Positions 19,914 through 32,700 of a stretch of DNA of 64,000 nt are shown one piece after another. The stretch's first letter is position 1; every line of letters begins with the position of its first letter. The DNA is from Dugong dugon (Eukaryota > Chordata > Mammalia > Sirenia > Dugongidae), in contig CM057477.1 of the NCBI GenBank assembly GCA_030035585.1, positions 57,579,447 to 57,643,446 of the forward strand, given 5' to 3'. The notes under the pieces were generated by a model. That model made no database searches and had not been told where the DNA came from. It saw nothing but the letters and a program-made list of their open reading frames with translations. A program made the position numbers and the translations under genes.

Positions 19914-22734
19914 TGTTCCGCAAAGAGAAGAGCGTTCAGACTTCTAGCCCTCTGCAGCCCTCCCAAGTGTACAATCAGGAGACACTTGCCCTCTTAAATG
20001 CACCCCATCGTTAACCCATTTCCTCTCTGTAACAGGTTTTCTCTGCCCCAGGCCTAGGTGTGCTTCTTCTGAGTCCTTCCCAGAGATTTACATAGAAGAA
20101 TATGCAAAGAAAGCATCCTTTCGAGCCAATCCACGGAGCTACTGGGCCTCAGGGTCATGCTGTTCCCTTAAAAGGGCTCAGAGAAGAACCCGTGGAGCCG
20201 AGCTGTGCAGGAGGTCATTAAGATCCCTGAAGAGATTTGCACTCTAAAAATGAATCCTGCTTGCTCTCCCAGGGTACTTGTCTCTCTCTCACTTCGATAA
20301 TAAGAGCAGGGGATTCACAGACTCTTTATTCTTCCCCAAGCACGCGTACATAATATCCCTCAGATAGAGGAAGAATTGCTCTTCTTTACCATTTTGAAAT
20401 GAACACATATACGCACAGTGCAGTGCACTATTTGCCACCCACAGTTATCCATTTTTGTTGGGTTATCCTTTCCTGTATGGAAAGATTCTAGTGGTGTCAG
20501 GCAATGCCTAAACAAGGAAGAACTGTTTTCCAAAGAAATCATTTCCAAATAGCTTTTCTAAAGCAATGAAACCCTTAATGATGAAATTTCAGCCCTTTCG
20601 TCTCCTTTTACGTCAGTAATTACATGTGAAGGCTCAGTGTCAGACAGGGTGGTTTGTCAACCACACCACAAACCACTGTAAGGGATAGTTAAGGATAAGA
20701 CGAAGATTTGGGGAAATATATTGCAGTCAGTGTTGTTAGAAAATTGCTAGAGTCCAATTATTTTCAAAAAGCCCCTGGCTGAAGAAAACCATGGGTGGCC
20801 TGATAGGCTAAAGGCTAAAGAAACATTAAGCCATCTGTCTAACGCACCATAAATAGTCCTGGGTTAAGTTCTCTTCATGTGTGAAATATCCTAAATGCTA
20901 ACAGCCCCATATGTTAATGATGACATTGTTCCTCAGACCATGGAGTCGTCATCAGTGCAGAGAGTCCTTTAGTCATCTTGAATAAAATCAGTGAACAGGC
21001 TGAGTTACTAATACCGTCAGGCTAGTCTGGGCTCCCACACGATCTGTAATGTTACTGATTCCTGCAGGGATACGTCTGTAGATGACTATTTTTTTCTTTT
21101 GCTCTTAGGAAGGAGTTGTACTTATCTTAGAGCCAGGATGTTATGTATCCAGTTCTGAAACCGAGCAACTTTTGATGCGATAAATAATTTGCAGCAGTTT
21201 TCATTTAGTGGAGCATTTGGCAGTGACTCTAATTATAAGTATCAGTAATTAATACCGAAGAAGTGCAGTGGAACACCTGAGCTGATTTTGGTAGGATATT
21301 CTGAGTTCCTAAAAAGAGAACACGTTTCATTTTGTTTCCTTTCGATTTTAAATTTTGTCTGATGAGGCATCGATCTAAAAACGGGAAGAGCTCTACTTCA
21401 GCTTAGTGGGACCAGACTCCTTTTACACAAGTATCCTCTGTGGCATATTAAACACAGTTTGCTTTCTTTCTGAGAACTGGGTATTCCAAGGGAGCCCCTT
21501 GTTATTCAGCCTCTGGATCTCAGGAAGACACAAGTGTCCAATCCCTTCACCCAAATTCTTAATTCCTAACTGAATTAAGCCCCTTAACTGAAGACTGAAA
21601 ATATTCAGCTAATGCCTTTAAAAAGGTGCATGCATCCATATATGTTAGCCAGGAGAGGGACCCACTTAACCACAGTCTGAGTTTTGTTCCTTCCTCTTCC
21701 TCTTCTCTCTTTTCTCACACAGTCCCTGCCAGGCCTGGCCTCCACTACTCTTCAGCATTATTGTCGCCATTTATGGTCAGAAAAACCCCTCAGCACACTG
21801 AAAATGGAGAACAGTCCATGACTGTATCAACAAACATCAAAGGATCCAGATAAAAAATGAAAAAGGCAGGCAATCAAACATATTACCTCCACAATGCTAA
21901 ACATCTGGACGCTTATGTTTGGAAACAACCAGCTATGTTTGAATGCTTGATTGCATTCCCCCCCCCCCTTTTCCTCCAGCTGTTTGGCATCAAGTAGACC
22001 ATTCTCGTTAAGAAATGTGCTATACTGTCAGCAATTCATTATTAGCATTATTGTTGTTTCGTAGTAAACAATCACCTTATTAAAACATTGCTTTATGAAT
22101 GATGGACACCTGGGGTTTCAGGAAAGAGATATTCTCTGAGGCAAAAATCAGTTCTGTGCCAGTAGAGTGACAAGCTGAATAATATAGAGACTGTATGATC
22201 TGTCCCCATAAGGATGTGTCATCAGGAAGCTGTGTTTACAGCCCTGAGCTGCTGGTGCACTCATGTTCCATTCTGTTGGCTCTGTTAGATAAAAATCTGT
22301 CTCAATATTAAAAGCATTGTGGCAGAAATTTGCTTTATGTTGCTTGTTTTCCCATTTGCCAGGATATTGTCAAACTATAAGTCCATAAAATGTAGTTTTG
22401 GTCTCTGTTGCAATCAGACATAAAGCAAAACAAACAACAGGGGAGTATGGGATACCACCACCACAGAGAGACCAAAACGTGAACAAAACAGTAATTTGTT
22501 CCTCTTGCTCAGTTTGGTTTTAAAAGGGGTTGGGGAGCTAATGATCTCCCTACAGAGCTCACTTTTTTTCCTAAAACAAAAACACCAGACAACCAGTTTT
22601 CCCCCAAGTGTCAGGAAATCAAATCTGTGAAGCAGGATTTGCATTCCAATCTTTTAAGTGGAAAGGTTTCTATTTTTGCTAAAAGCATAACACCAATGTG
22701 CCCCTTTATACACTAAAGCACACTGTATACAAAC
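19914..22734. other. Repeat-free 5' flank of the pseudogene
   Basis: About 2.8 kb without a repeat that I recognise, in a window otherwise dense in repeats. It contains a cluster of homeodomain cores around 21170-21260 (gataaataatttgcagcagt, ctctaattataag, cagtaattaatacc) and another AT-rich block at 22020-22080 (gcaattcattattagcatta). A poly-C run lies at 21958-21968. It may keep regulatory elements of the PCDH8 neighbourhood. Open frames here are short and unsupported. Confidence 0.45.
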
Positions 22735-23266
22735 TGTCTTAGGCATCTAGTGCTGCTCTAACAGAAATACCACAAGTGGATGGCTTTACAAACAGAAGTT
22801 TATTCTCTCACAGTCCAGTAGGCTACAAGTCCAAATTCAGGCCATCATCTCCAGGAGAAGGCTTTCTCTCTCTGTCAGCTCTGGATAAAGGTCTTTGTGA
22901 TGCATCAGTCTTCCCTTGGTCTGGGAGCACCTCAGCGCAGGAACCTCAGATGCAAAGGACACGCTCTGCTCCCGGCACTGCTTTCTTGGTGGTATGAGGT
23001 TCCCAGGTGTCTCTGCTCGCTTCTCTCTTTTATATCTCAGAAGAGATTGGATTAAGACACTATCCAATCTTGTAAACCTCATCAGTATAACCTCATCACA
23101 GTGATAGAATTTACAACACATAAGGAGATCACATATAACCTCATCATAGTGACAGAGTTTACAACACATAAGGAAATCACATCAGATTGCACAATCATAC
23201 AATACTGGGAATCATGACCCAGCCAAGCTGACAGATATTTTTGGGGGACACAATCAATCCATGACA
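22735..23266 (-). mobile_element. Solo ERVL-MaLR-like LTR with perfect 5-bp duplication
   Basis: An antisense 532-bp LTR from tgtcttaggcatctagtgct to 'caatcaatccatgaca', flanked by caaac at 22730-22734 and 23267-23271. It contains a 48-bp internal direct duplication (23091-23138 and 23139-23186). Confidence 0.93.
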
Positions 23267-23271
23267 CAAAC

Positions 23272-24230
23272 TAAAGTAACTCTTCACCAAATACATGGAA
23301 AAAAAATATTAGCTCTCCTAATTCAGAATAGCATTTGTGCCTTTGTAAGTTTCTCCTTTGCTATTACATGAAACTGTTAACATAGGTTTGAAAATAAATA
23401 AATAAATAAGCCAGAGAAAACTCCTAATGTGCAAATTTGGTTGAATAATGGTATCTGCATGCCAAAGTAAAGCATCAACTTTTACAGGAGTCTGAACTAC
23501 TATTTCCCTAGGCCAGAATAGTGTTAGTGTCATTTAGAACAAATCATTCTATGTGCTATACTGAGACCCATTTTCATTTCTCAACTGAACAAATATTCTG
23601 GAAATGAATGAGAATATTATCAAATGCAATGTGGCTGTCTTCAAGGAGTAAGTTCCAGAAAATGAAGCTATTGAGACTGTTGGAAAGAAAACAAATCAAC
23701 CCAACAGCTCTTTATTTTTATTTTCTCTTTTAAAATCATACCTTGAAAAAACTAAAGTCAGTCTTCAGCAGTATGAGCCCCCCTAAACAGAGAGAAATTG
23801 TTTTAAGTTATCTCATAAGAGGTATCATTATCTCACATTCCTGTTACCTCATTGCATAATCAATTTGTTATCAGGTCTTGACTGTGCAGTCAGTTATCAG
23901 AAAAGTTATCAGTAAATTTCTGGGCTTTTTATAGAATGATTTCAAGGAAAATAACTCAGTGCTGACGTCAGCCAAAATACTGTCTACAAGAGTAACATAT
24001 AAACAAATGATATTTTATCAACTACGTAAGTGCTTTAATCTAGAAAAAAATCACAGAAAACCACTATAGAGTATCGACATGAATCAAAAATTCCCCTAAA
24101 CATAAAAATAAGGATTTAAATTATGTAATCTTCATTTAAATAATGTAATAATCCTTAGTTTCCACAAAGGATCCTTTCCACTAAGGATCATTATATTAAT
24201 AAAAAAATTATCAAGACTATGTAATGTTAG
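23272..24230. other. Unique sequence with a GTTATCAG cluster
   Basis: No interspersed repeat recognised; a short (AAAT)n tract lies at about 23392-23410. Three exact GTTATCAG octamers occur at 23867, 23893 and 23905, resembling GATA-factor sites on the minus strand. Regulatory function is unproven. Confidence 0.35.
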
Positions 24231-24770
24231 AATACAGCCAAGATGGCAGGATAGTCAGATGTTTCATGATGTCCCTTTTACAACAAAGACCAAAAAAAAA
24301 CAAGTAAATCAGATATATATGACAATCCAGGAACACTAAGCATCAAAGACAAAGCTGAAGAATTGGACAGCAACAGGTGGAAGGAGAGACAATTCAAAAA
24401 CAGCAGAAATGGAGAATTATGGATCACCGGCATCCTGCTGGCCGAACCTATACAGTGCGGACATGTTGAGACAAGCAGCAACATCCCCAGCCAAAACCCA
24501 CCCCACCTGATATGGCTAAGCAGGAGTGACACCACACGCATCTCCAGTCAACCAGGAGTGATAGCAGACCTGTGAAAGTTAAGTGCATGCACCCAACTCG
24601 CCACACCCACTCCAGCCCTGCCCCGCCAGAGCTCCATGGGCCAAGAAGCACTTCTTCCCCCTCACCCATCATCCTCCCCATTCCAACACCAGTTTAGGGG
24701 CATTCAACACTGCCACACCCCCAAGCCAGGAACTCACAGCCCAAGTCCGGAGGCACCTGTCCCTTCACCC

Positions 24771-25410
24771 AGCCACTGGCACAGGGGGTTTTGGGCTTGC
24801 AGTACTCTTCACCTGCTCCAATCACCCATGCCAGCACCTTGCTGGCTAGGCCAGCACAGCACTTCCACATTGGGACAAGGTGGGCAGTGTTCCCAGCTGA
24901 AGCCCACTTCATCTGCAGCAGGCAAGTAGGCGCTGCAGACCCGTGGCATTTGACACCACCTCACACCCTAAGCCACTGGCACAGGTAATCCACAGACTTG
25001 CAGCACACTACACCCCCTCCAATCACCTGCATCAGTGCCTTACTGGTTGAGTCAGCACAGCCTGTCCACATTGGGACAAGGTGGACAGTGTTCCCAGATG
25101 AAGCCCACTTCACCTGCAGCAGCTAAGAGTGAGCTGCATACCTGTGGCACTCAACACTGCCCTACCACCTAAAGTGATAGCTCTCAGCCCAGCCCTAGGT
25201 GCTCACCCCTTCACCCAGCCACTAGTGTAGGGGGTCTGGAGACTTGCAGTGCCCTCTCACCTCTGAACACTCACACCAGTGCCTTGCTGGCAAGCCACAG
25301 CCATATTGGGACAAGGTGGGCAGGGTTCCCAGCTGAAACCCTATTTCACCTGCAGCAACCAAGTGGGTGTTGCAGACCTGTGGCATTCACTACTGCCCTA
25401 AGGAGGGAGT
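24771..25410 (+). repeat. Tandem monomers in the L1-A 5' UTR
   Basis: Three diverged units start at 24771, 24971 and 25217 with agccactggc (agccactagt in the third). Each contains 'cttgctgg' and 'attgggacaaggtggg...ttcccagctgaa'. Lengths are about 200, 246 and 195 bp. This parallels the promoter monomers of rodent L1s, though promoter activity is not shown. Confidence 0.8.
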
Positions 25411-26134
25411 TCAACCACACACGCCAGGGGCCTGAAGACTAGTGGTACCAACCACTCCATCCAACTGCCCATGATGGGGCCCTGAGGACCAGTGGCACCC
25501 CCCCAATCCCTCCACCCAATGGCACTGGGCACCCAAGGACCAGCTGAACAACCCTCCCAGGATGTGCACTAGTGGATGGGGCAAGCCCTCCAACCAGACA
25601 CCATGGACAGCCAACAGCCCATTACATTGCCCCCCACTGCAACCAGAGACTTGTGTCTGAACACCCCCATGCATCTCTGCATGCCCAGGATTGTAGATTA
25701 GAGTCTCCACACCACACACTGAGTGATAACCTGGGCACATTTGCCCGGATCATCCAAAAGAAGCAAAGTGAACACACAACACCCAACCCAACAACCAGGG
25801 AGAATACCTCATGAAACCATTCCAGATGACCAGCAGGACAGGTACATCACCTTGCCAAAAATGCGATCTACATCCTCAGAGCCCCACAAGAACAGTGACT
25901 AGGGACCCATGTTCACACATCTGGTAGCTGCTCTGCCCTTCAGGAGACAGGAGGTGAGACCTTCAACTTGGCCAAATTAGCAGCCAAAGTAGCACACATG
26001 TCCAGCCAACTCAGATATATCAAAACAAAACAAAAATTCAGAATACAGCAAACAAACATACAATAAACAAATACATATAACATCTTGATGCCTCAGAGAC
26101 AAAAACAATATCAGATCACATAAAGAAGGACAAG

Positions 26135-26640
26135 ATGGCTCCAGCAAGCAACCAAAATAAAGAACAGGAAACTTTCCAGAGGAAGATAAGGCAATGAAAC
26201 TACCTTATAAAGAATTCAAAAGACTAATATACAGAGTTCTCCAAGATATCAAGAAAAAAATCAGAGAAAACACAGACAAAACTAAGGAAAACGCAGAAAA
26301 AAAAAATAGAAGAATTCAGGAAAACAATACAAGAACAAAACGACATAATAAATAAGTTACTGTAAACCATAAAAAAACAGCAACCAGAAATCCAAAAGAT
26401 TAACAATAAAATTTCAAAATTAGATAACTCAATAAAAAGACGTAGGAGCAGAATTGAGATAATGGAAGACAGAATTAGGGAGATTGGAGACAAATCCCTT
26501 GACATCAATTAGTTTGATGAAAAATCAGAAAAAGAATGAAGAAAAATGAATAAAGTCTAAGAATTATGTGGGACACTATCAGGAGGAAAAATGTGTGATC
26601 AAACTTCCAGAATGGGGGGGAATAATCAAAAACACAGAGA
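26135..26640 (+). pseudogene. L1-A ORF1, N-terminal part (broken)
   Basis: Codes in part for the ORF1 RNA-binding protein of LINE-1. The start atggctccagcaagc parallels the L1-B ORF1 start at 28314. It is followed by lysine/glutamate-rich codons typical of the coiled-coil region. Several stops and frame changes are present, and L1-B interrupts it; the C-terminal part resumes at 34519 (aatatcatgaaagacaagaagat). Confidence 0.75.
26629..26640. repeat. Target-site duplication of L1-B, left copy
   Basis: aaaacacagaga, matched by aaagcacagaga at 34507-34518 (11 of 12). Confidence 0.88.
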
Positions 26641-27119
26641 GAGGACTTCTGGGCAACATGACACTATAGACAGAAGCACTACATCTTCTCGCCACAGCAA
26701 AGACCTGAAAACCTAAGTCAAACAGAGACAAACATCAATCCTGGAACCCTAAGCAACAAATGAAGAGATAAAGAACTCAGCCAAGCACCGAATGGAATAA
26801 GAAACTGACAGAGAACAAAGAGTGAGGAGATATACGTACAGAGGGTCCCCTATCAGTTAACGCAGCCTGGATTTGCCATCTTGCACTCCTGTCAGAGATC
26901 AGGGAACAGAGAGTATGGGAAAGCAGCCTCACAGAGCTCCCATCAGGAGACAAAACAACCAGTAACCAGAGATATATGCTTTCACACCCCCCACCCTTCT
27001 TCACCCTACTCAGCCTTCTCTGCTTCCTGTGGCCACAGTCTCTTGGCTGAGAGGCATGGGCTTTAGCCCTGTGCCACTTGTATTCCACCCATCCACACTG
27101 GCCAGCTCCCTGAGTGCCA

Positions 27120-27900
27120 TTCTTTTGTTACTGGTGTGGTTTATTTCTGCTTTTTTTGGTTTCTTCCATACCTCTCACCACCTCCCCCTCCTTTCTCTTC
27201 AATACCTGGCTCTGTGTATCATCTTCACTTCTTCCTGAAAGGCTTGAAATGCCGCTCGACTATGGAACTGCTTCCCAGCCCATACCACCACGCTGGTGGG
27301 ATCCCCAGGGCTTTTTTGTTTGGTTGGTTTGTTCTGTTCTTTTTGGTTGTTTGTTTTCTTTTTCTTTTCTTGGCTTTGGAGCCCATTCTAGCTGGGTGGG
27401 ACTGTGCTGCTTAGGAGCTACTTCTCTAGTCTGCGCAGCCGTGCAGTGGGATCCCTGGGAGCATTTCCTTTTTGTTTGTTTTTGTTTTCTTTTCTCTCTT
27501 TTTTCCTCTTTGTCTTTCTTCATTTCTCAGTTTCTCGTCTCTCTATACTTACCTTCTCTTCCTATCTCTTGAATACCTGGTGCTGTGTGACACCTCTACC
27601 ACTTCTATCAAGACTGCACATCAAGACCTGAGAGCCACTTCCCCAGTCTTCACAGCCACACCAGTGGGATCCCTGGGGACTTTGCTTTTCCTTTTTTTTC
27701 TAATGTTTATTTATTTATTTTACTCTTTTTCTTTTTTCTTCTTTTTGTTTTTCTCCATTTCTTGATTTCTCATCTCTCCACTCCAACAGCAAACTCCCTT
27801 AGAACACTTTTTTGTTTGGTTGGTTGTTGGCTTGTTTGTTTTGGACTAATCTTTATATCTCCTTTCTCTCCTCTTTCCCATACCCATCTTAGCTCCACAA
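27120..27900 (+). repeat. Pyrimidine-rich repeated segments in the L1-B 5' UTR
   Basis: Long T- and C-rich runs alternate with copies of a short unit around gtgggatccctggg, at about 27295 (gatcccca variant), 27448 and 27664. Spacings are roughly 150 and 215 bp. Frames read through it are low-complexity Phe/Leu/Ser strings and are not genes. Confidence 0.7.
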
Positions 27901-28313
27901 TCTCCCCCCTCCTTCACCTACACCATGCACTGAGTATCACACCACTGAGCAGCACAGGCACGGCCTACCAGAACCTGCCCTTCACTGATTCCTGGCCCCT
28001 TCCTGTCATCCCTAGTACATGCCACAAACAACCGATCCCAGCCACTCCCCTTCAGCTGGACCTGTCCTGCTGCATCATAGTTGAGCAACTGACCCTGCCC
28101 ATTGGACAAGGAGGTGAAAAGTATTATGCCCACAGATGAGCAAACAAGAAAAAACACACAGCCTTTCTGCTCAGACATAACGAAATAAAACAAAAAAGCA
28201 AGATGAAACAAACAAATCTACAATAAATAAATGAGGAAAACAACTATTGAATGTCCTGAAGACAGAGGAAAATATCAAAGCATATTTAAAAAAATAAATA
28301 AATAAAGGACAGG

Positions 28314-29352
28314 ATGGCTCCAGCTGGAGTCAAAAGTAAAACATCAGATGACTTTCCAGTAAAAGAAAAGGCACTAGAACTACCTGATAGGGAATTCAAA
28401 TTTCTAATATTCAGAGCTGTGCAAGAATTAAAGCAAAAAGTGGGCAAAAATGAGGAAAAAATAGACAAATTCATGGAAAAGGCAGACAAATTCATGGAAA
28501 ATACAGACAGAAAAAGGAACAATTCAGGAAAATAATACAGGAATAAAATGCCAAAATAAATTCACAACTAGAAATTATACAAAAACAACAATTAGAAATC
28601 CAAAAGATAACTACAAGATTTCAGAAAAATCACAGCACCATAGAAGGGCTGAGGAGCAGGTTTGAAATGAAGGAAGACAGGATCAGCAAAATTGAAGACA
28701 AACACTTGGATACAACAGTTTGAGGAAAAATCAGAAAAAAGAATGAAGAAACCATGAGAATTACGTGGGATACAATCAAAAGCAAAAATTTGCAAGTGAT
28801 CGGGGTTCCAGAACAGGGGGAGAAAACAGAAAACACAGAGAGAATCATTAAAGAACTGCTGACAGAAAACTTCCCCACTATAATGAAACATGAAAAGTTA
28901 ACCTTCCAAGAAGCTCAACGAACCCCATATAGGATAGACCCAGAAGAAAGTCACCAAGGCATATCATAATCACACTTGCTAAAACCAAAGACAAACAAAG
29001 AATACCAAGAGTAGCTCAAGAAAAACAAAAAGTCACATACAGAGGAGAAACAATAAGATTAAGCTTGGATTATTTGACAGAAACCATGTAGGCAAGAAGG
29101 CAACAGGATGACATACATAAAAACTTGAAAGAAAAAGCTTGCCAGCAAAAAATAATACATCCTACAAAACTCTTGTTCAAATATGATAGTGAAATTAGGA
29201 CATTTCCAGACAAACAGAAATTAAGAGACTATGTAAAAACCAAACCAAACTTACATGAATTATTAAGGGAATCCTTTGACCTGAGAACAAACAATATCAG
29301 ACCACAGACTGAATCTAGGATGCAGGATCGCACCGGAGAGATACCAGCCTAG
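28314..29352 (+). pseudogene. L1-B ORF1 (RNA-binding protein), frameshifted
   Basis: Codes in pieces for L1 ORF1p, the trimeric RNA-binding chaperone of the retrotransposition complex. The start MAPAGVKSKTSDDFP opens at 28314 and leads into a charged coiled-coil part (QELKQKVGKNEEKIDKF) with a stop at 28533. The RNA-binding part resumes at about 28754 (RITWDTIKSKNLQVIGVPEQ) and the C-terminal domain at 29125 (KIIHPTKLLFKYDSEI...FPDKQKLRDY). A full protein would be near the usual 340 residues; the reading frame changes several times. Confidence 0.85.
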
Positions 29353-29736
29353 GATATGAACTCTCAAGGACTATCCAAAACTAAAAGAATTACAACAGGG
29401 AACGAGAGAGGTTAATCTGTAAATGACAACATCAGAACAATAAAAGAGGGAATAAACAGCATAGGTATAGAACCTTCTAATGGAGAGGAAGGCAAGGCAA
29501 TACCAAGTAGTAAGGGACAGGATAAGGGTAAATAAGGAAGATAAGGGTAAATTTCAAGGTAACCAAAAAGAAAGTTAACAAACCTATGCATCAAAATAAA
29601 GAAGAAAAACATAAAGTCTCAGTAAAAACAAAATCTACCAAAAAAAAAAAAATGAAAAAAATCCACGAAAAAGGAATTCATACAGGAAAGTAAGAGGAAC
29701 AAAGAAATGTCAGCACCACAAAAAAAGCACTACAAA

Positions 29737-32700
29737 ATGATAGCAATAAACTCACACCTATCAATAATTACACTGAATGTAAATGGCCTAAATACACCCA
29801 TAAAGAGATAGAGAGTGACCGAATGGTTAAAAAAACAGGATCCATCAATAAAAAGATACACCTTAGAAACAAAGATGTAAATTTATTAAAAATCAAAGGA
29901 TGGAAACATTATATCAAGCAAACAGCTACCAAAAAAGAGCAGGAGTGGCAATACTAATCTAAGATAAAATAAACTTTAAAACAAAATTCACATAAAAGAC
30001 AAAGAAGGGCACTATATCATGATTAAAGGACTAACCAGCATGAAGAAATAACCATAGTAAACATCTATGCACCCAATGACAGGGCTCCAAAATACATAAA
30101 ACAAACTCTAACAGCACTGAAAGGAGAAACTGACAGTTCCACAATAATAGGAAGAGACTTCAACACATGACACTCAGCAAAGGACAGAATATCTAGAAAG
30201 AAACTCAGCAAAGATACAGAAGACCTAAAGGGCACAATCAGCCAACTTGACCTCATAGACATATATTGAACACTACACTCAATTGCTGCAAAGTACACGT
30301 TCTTTTCCAATGCACATGGAACATTCTCCAGAATAGACCACATCTTAGGCCATGGAACAACCCTCAAAAAAATCCAAAACATTGAGATAATACAAAGTTT
30401 CTTCTCTGACCAAAATGCCATCAAGGTAGAAATTAACAACAAGAAGAGCAAGGAAACAAAAATCTATTACATGGAAACTGAATAAAACTCTGCTTACAAA
30501 CTACTGGGTAATAGAAGATCAGAGATGGAATCAAAAAATTCCTAGAATCAAATGACAATGAAAACACACCATACCAAAACCTTTGGGACACAGGAAAGGC
30601 AGTCCTCAGAGGGCAGTCCTCAGAGGACAATTTATAGCAATAGATGCACACATCAAAAAAAAAGAAAGGGACAAAATCAAATCACTAACTACACAACTCA
30701 AACAAATAGAAAGAGAACAACAAAAGAAGCCCACAGCCACCAGAAGAAAGGCAATAATAAATATCAGAGCAGAAATAAATGAAATAGAGAATAGAAAAAC
30801 AATAGAAAGAATCAACAAAACCAAAAGTTGGTTCTTTGAAAGGATCGACAAAATCGACAAATCACTGGTGAAGCTGACAAAAGAAAAACAGGAAGGACAG
30901 GACACAAATAACCCAAAAAATTCATGAAATGGGGGACATTATAATAGACCCAACTGAAATAAAAAGGATCATAACAAAGTATTATGAAAAACTATACTCC
31001 AACAAATTTGAAAACCTAGAGGAAATGGACAAATTTCTAGAAACACACTACCTACCCAAACTAACACAAAGTGATGTTGAAAATCTGAACAGACCCATCA
31101 CAAGAGATTGTAAAGGTAATAAAAAAAATCTTCCAACAAAACAAAGCAATGGCCCAGATGGCTTCACTGGAGAATTCTACCAAATATTCAGAGAAGAGCT
31201 TATGCTAGTACTACTCAAACTATTTCAGTACTTAGAAAAGGAAGAGACACTTCTGAATTCATTCTATGAAGCCAGCATAACCCTGATACCAAAAACTGGC
31301 AAAGAACCACAAAAAAGAAAATTACAGACCGATATCTCTCGTGAATATAGATGCAAAAATTCTCAACAAAATTCTAGCCAATAGAATTCAGCATCATATT
31401 AAAAAAAAAAAAAAAATACACCATGTCCGGGTAGGATTCATACCACATAAGCAAGGATGGTTCAACATTAGAAAATCAATCAACATAATCCATCACATAA
31501 ATAAAAGGAAAGAAAAGAATCACATGATCATCTTGATAGACACAGAAAAGGCATTCGACAAACTCCAACACCCATTCTTGGCAAAAACTCTCAATAAAAT
31601 ATATATAGAAGGGAAATTTCTCAACAATATAAAGGGCATCTATGCAAAACCAATAACCAACATCATTTTTAATGGAAAGAGGCTGAAAACTTTCCCCTTG
31701 AGAATGGGAACAAGGCAAGAATGCCCTTTATCACCACTCCTATTTTACATTGTACTGGAAGTCCTACCTAGAGCAATAAGGCAAGAAAAAGAAATAAAGG
31801 GCATCCAAATTGGTAATGAAGAAGTTAAACTGTCCCTGTTTGTGGATGATATGATAACTATACATAGAAAACCCAAAAGAATCCACGAGAAAACTACTGG
31901 AACTAATAGAAAGATTCAGCAGAGTAGCAGGATACAAGATAAACATACAAAAATCTGTTGGCTTCCTATACACCAATAAAGAGAACAAAGAAAAAGGAAA
32001 TCAGAAAAACAATACCATTTATAATAGCACCTAAAAAAAAAAAAAATACTTAGGAATAAACCTAAGCAGGGATATAAAAGACGTATACAAAGAAAACTAC
32101 AAAACACTACTGCAAGAAACTCAAGAGATCTACATAAATGGAAAAACATGCCATGCTTATGGATAGGTAGACTCAACATTGTGAAAATGACAATTCTACC
32201 CAAAGCAATTTACAAATACAATGCAATCCCGATCCAAATACCTACAACATTCTTTAAAGAGATGAAACAACTAATCATTAACTTTATATGGAAAGGGAAG
32301 AAGCCCCAGATAAGTAAAGCACTACTGATGAAGAATAAAGTAGGAGGACTTGCACTATCTGACCCCAGAACCTACTATACAGCTACAGTAGTCAAAACAG
32401 CCTGGTACTGGTGCAACAACAGATACATTGACCAATGGAACAGAATCAAGAACCCAGATGTAAATCCATCCACCTACGATCACCTGATCTCTGACAAGGA
32501 CCCAAAATCCATCAAATGGGGAACAGACAGTCTTTTTAACAAATGGTGCTGGCAAAACTGGATGTCCATCTGCAAAAAAATGAAACAGGACCCATACCAC
32601 ACACCGCATACAAAAAGTAATTCAAAATGGATCAAAGACCTAACTATAAAGCCAAAAATTATAAAGTTCAATGAAGAAAAAATAGGATCAACACTAGAGG

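Larger units (their letters stand above)
24231..26640 (+). mobile_element. LINE-1 'L1-A', 5' UTR and start of ORF1
   Basis: The 5' end resembles that at 63341 (cagccaagatggcaggatag here, ggccaagatggcggagtaga there). A 1.9-kb GC-rich 5' UTR follows, then ORF1 from an ATG at 26135 (atggctccagcaagcaacca). The element is broken at 26640 by L1-B and resumes at 34519. The 5' UTR includes three tandem monomers at 24771-25410. Confidence 0.9.

Noticed and set aside
27114-27765. Phe/Leu-rich 'membrane protein' frames
   Set aside because: They translate the pyrimidine-rich L1-B 5' UTR; low complexity explains the hydrophobicity.
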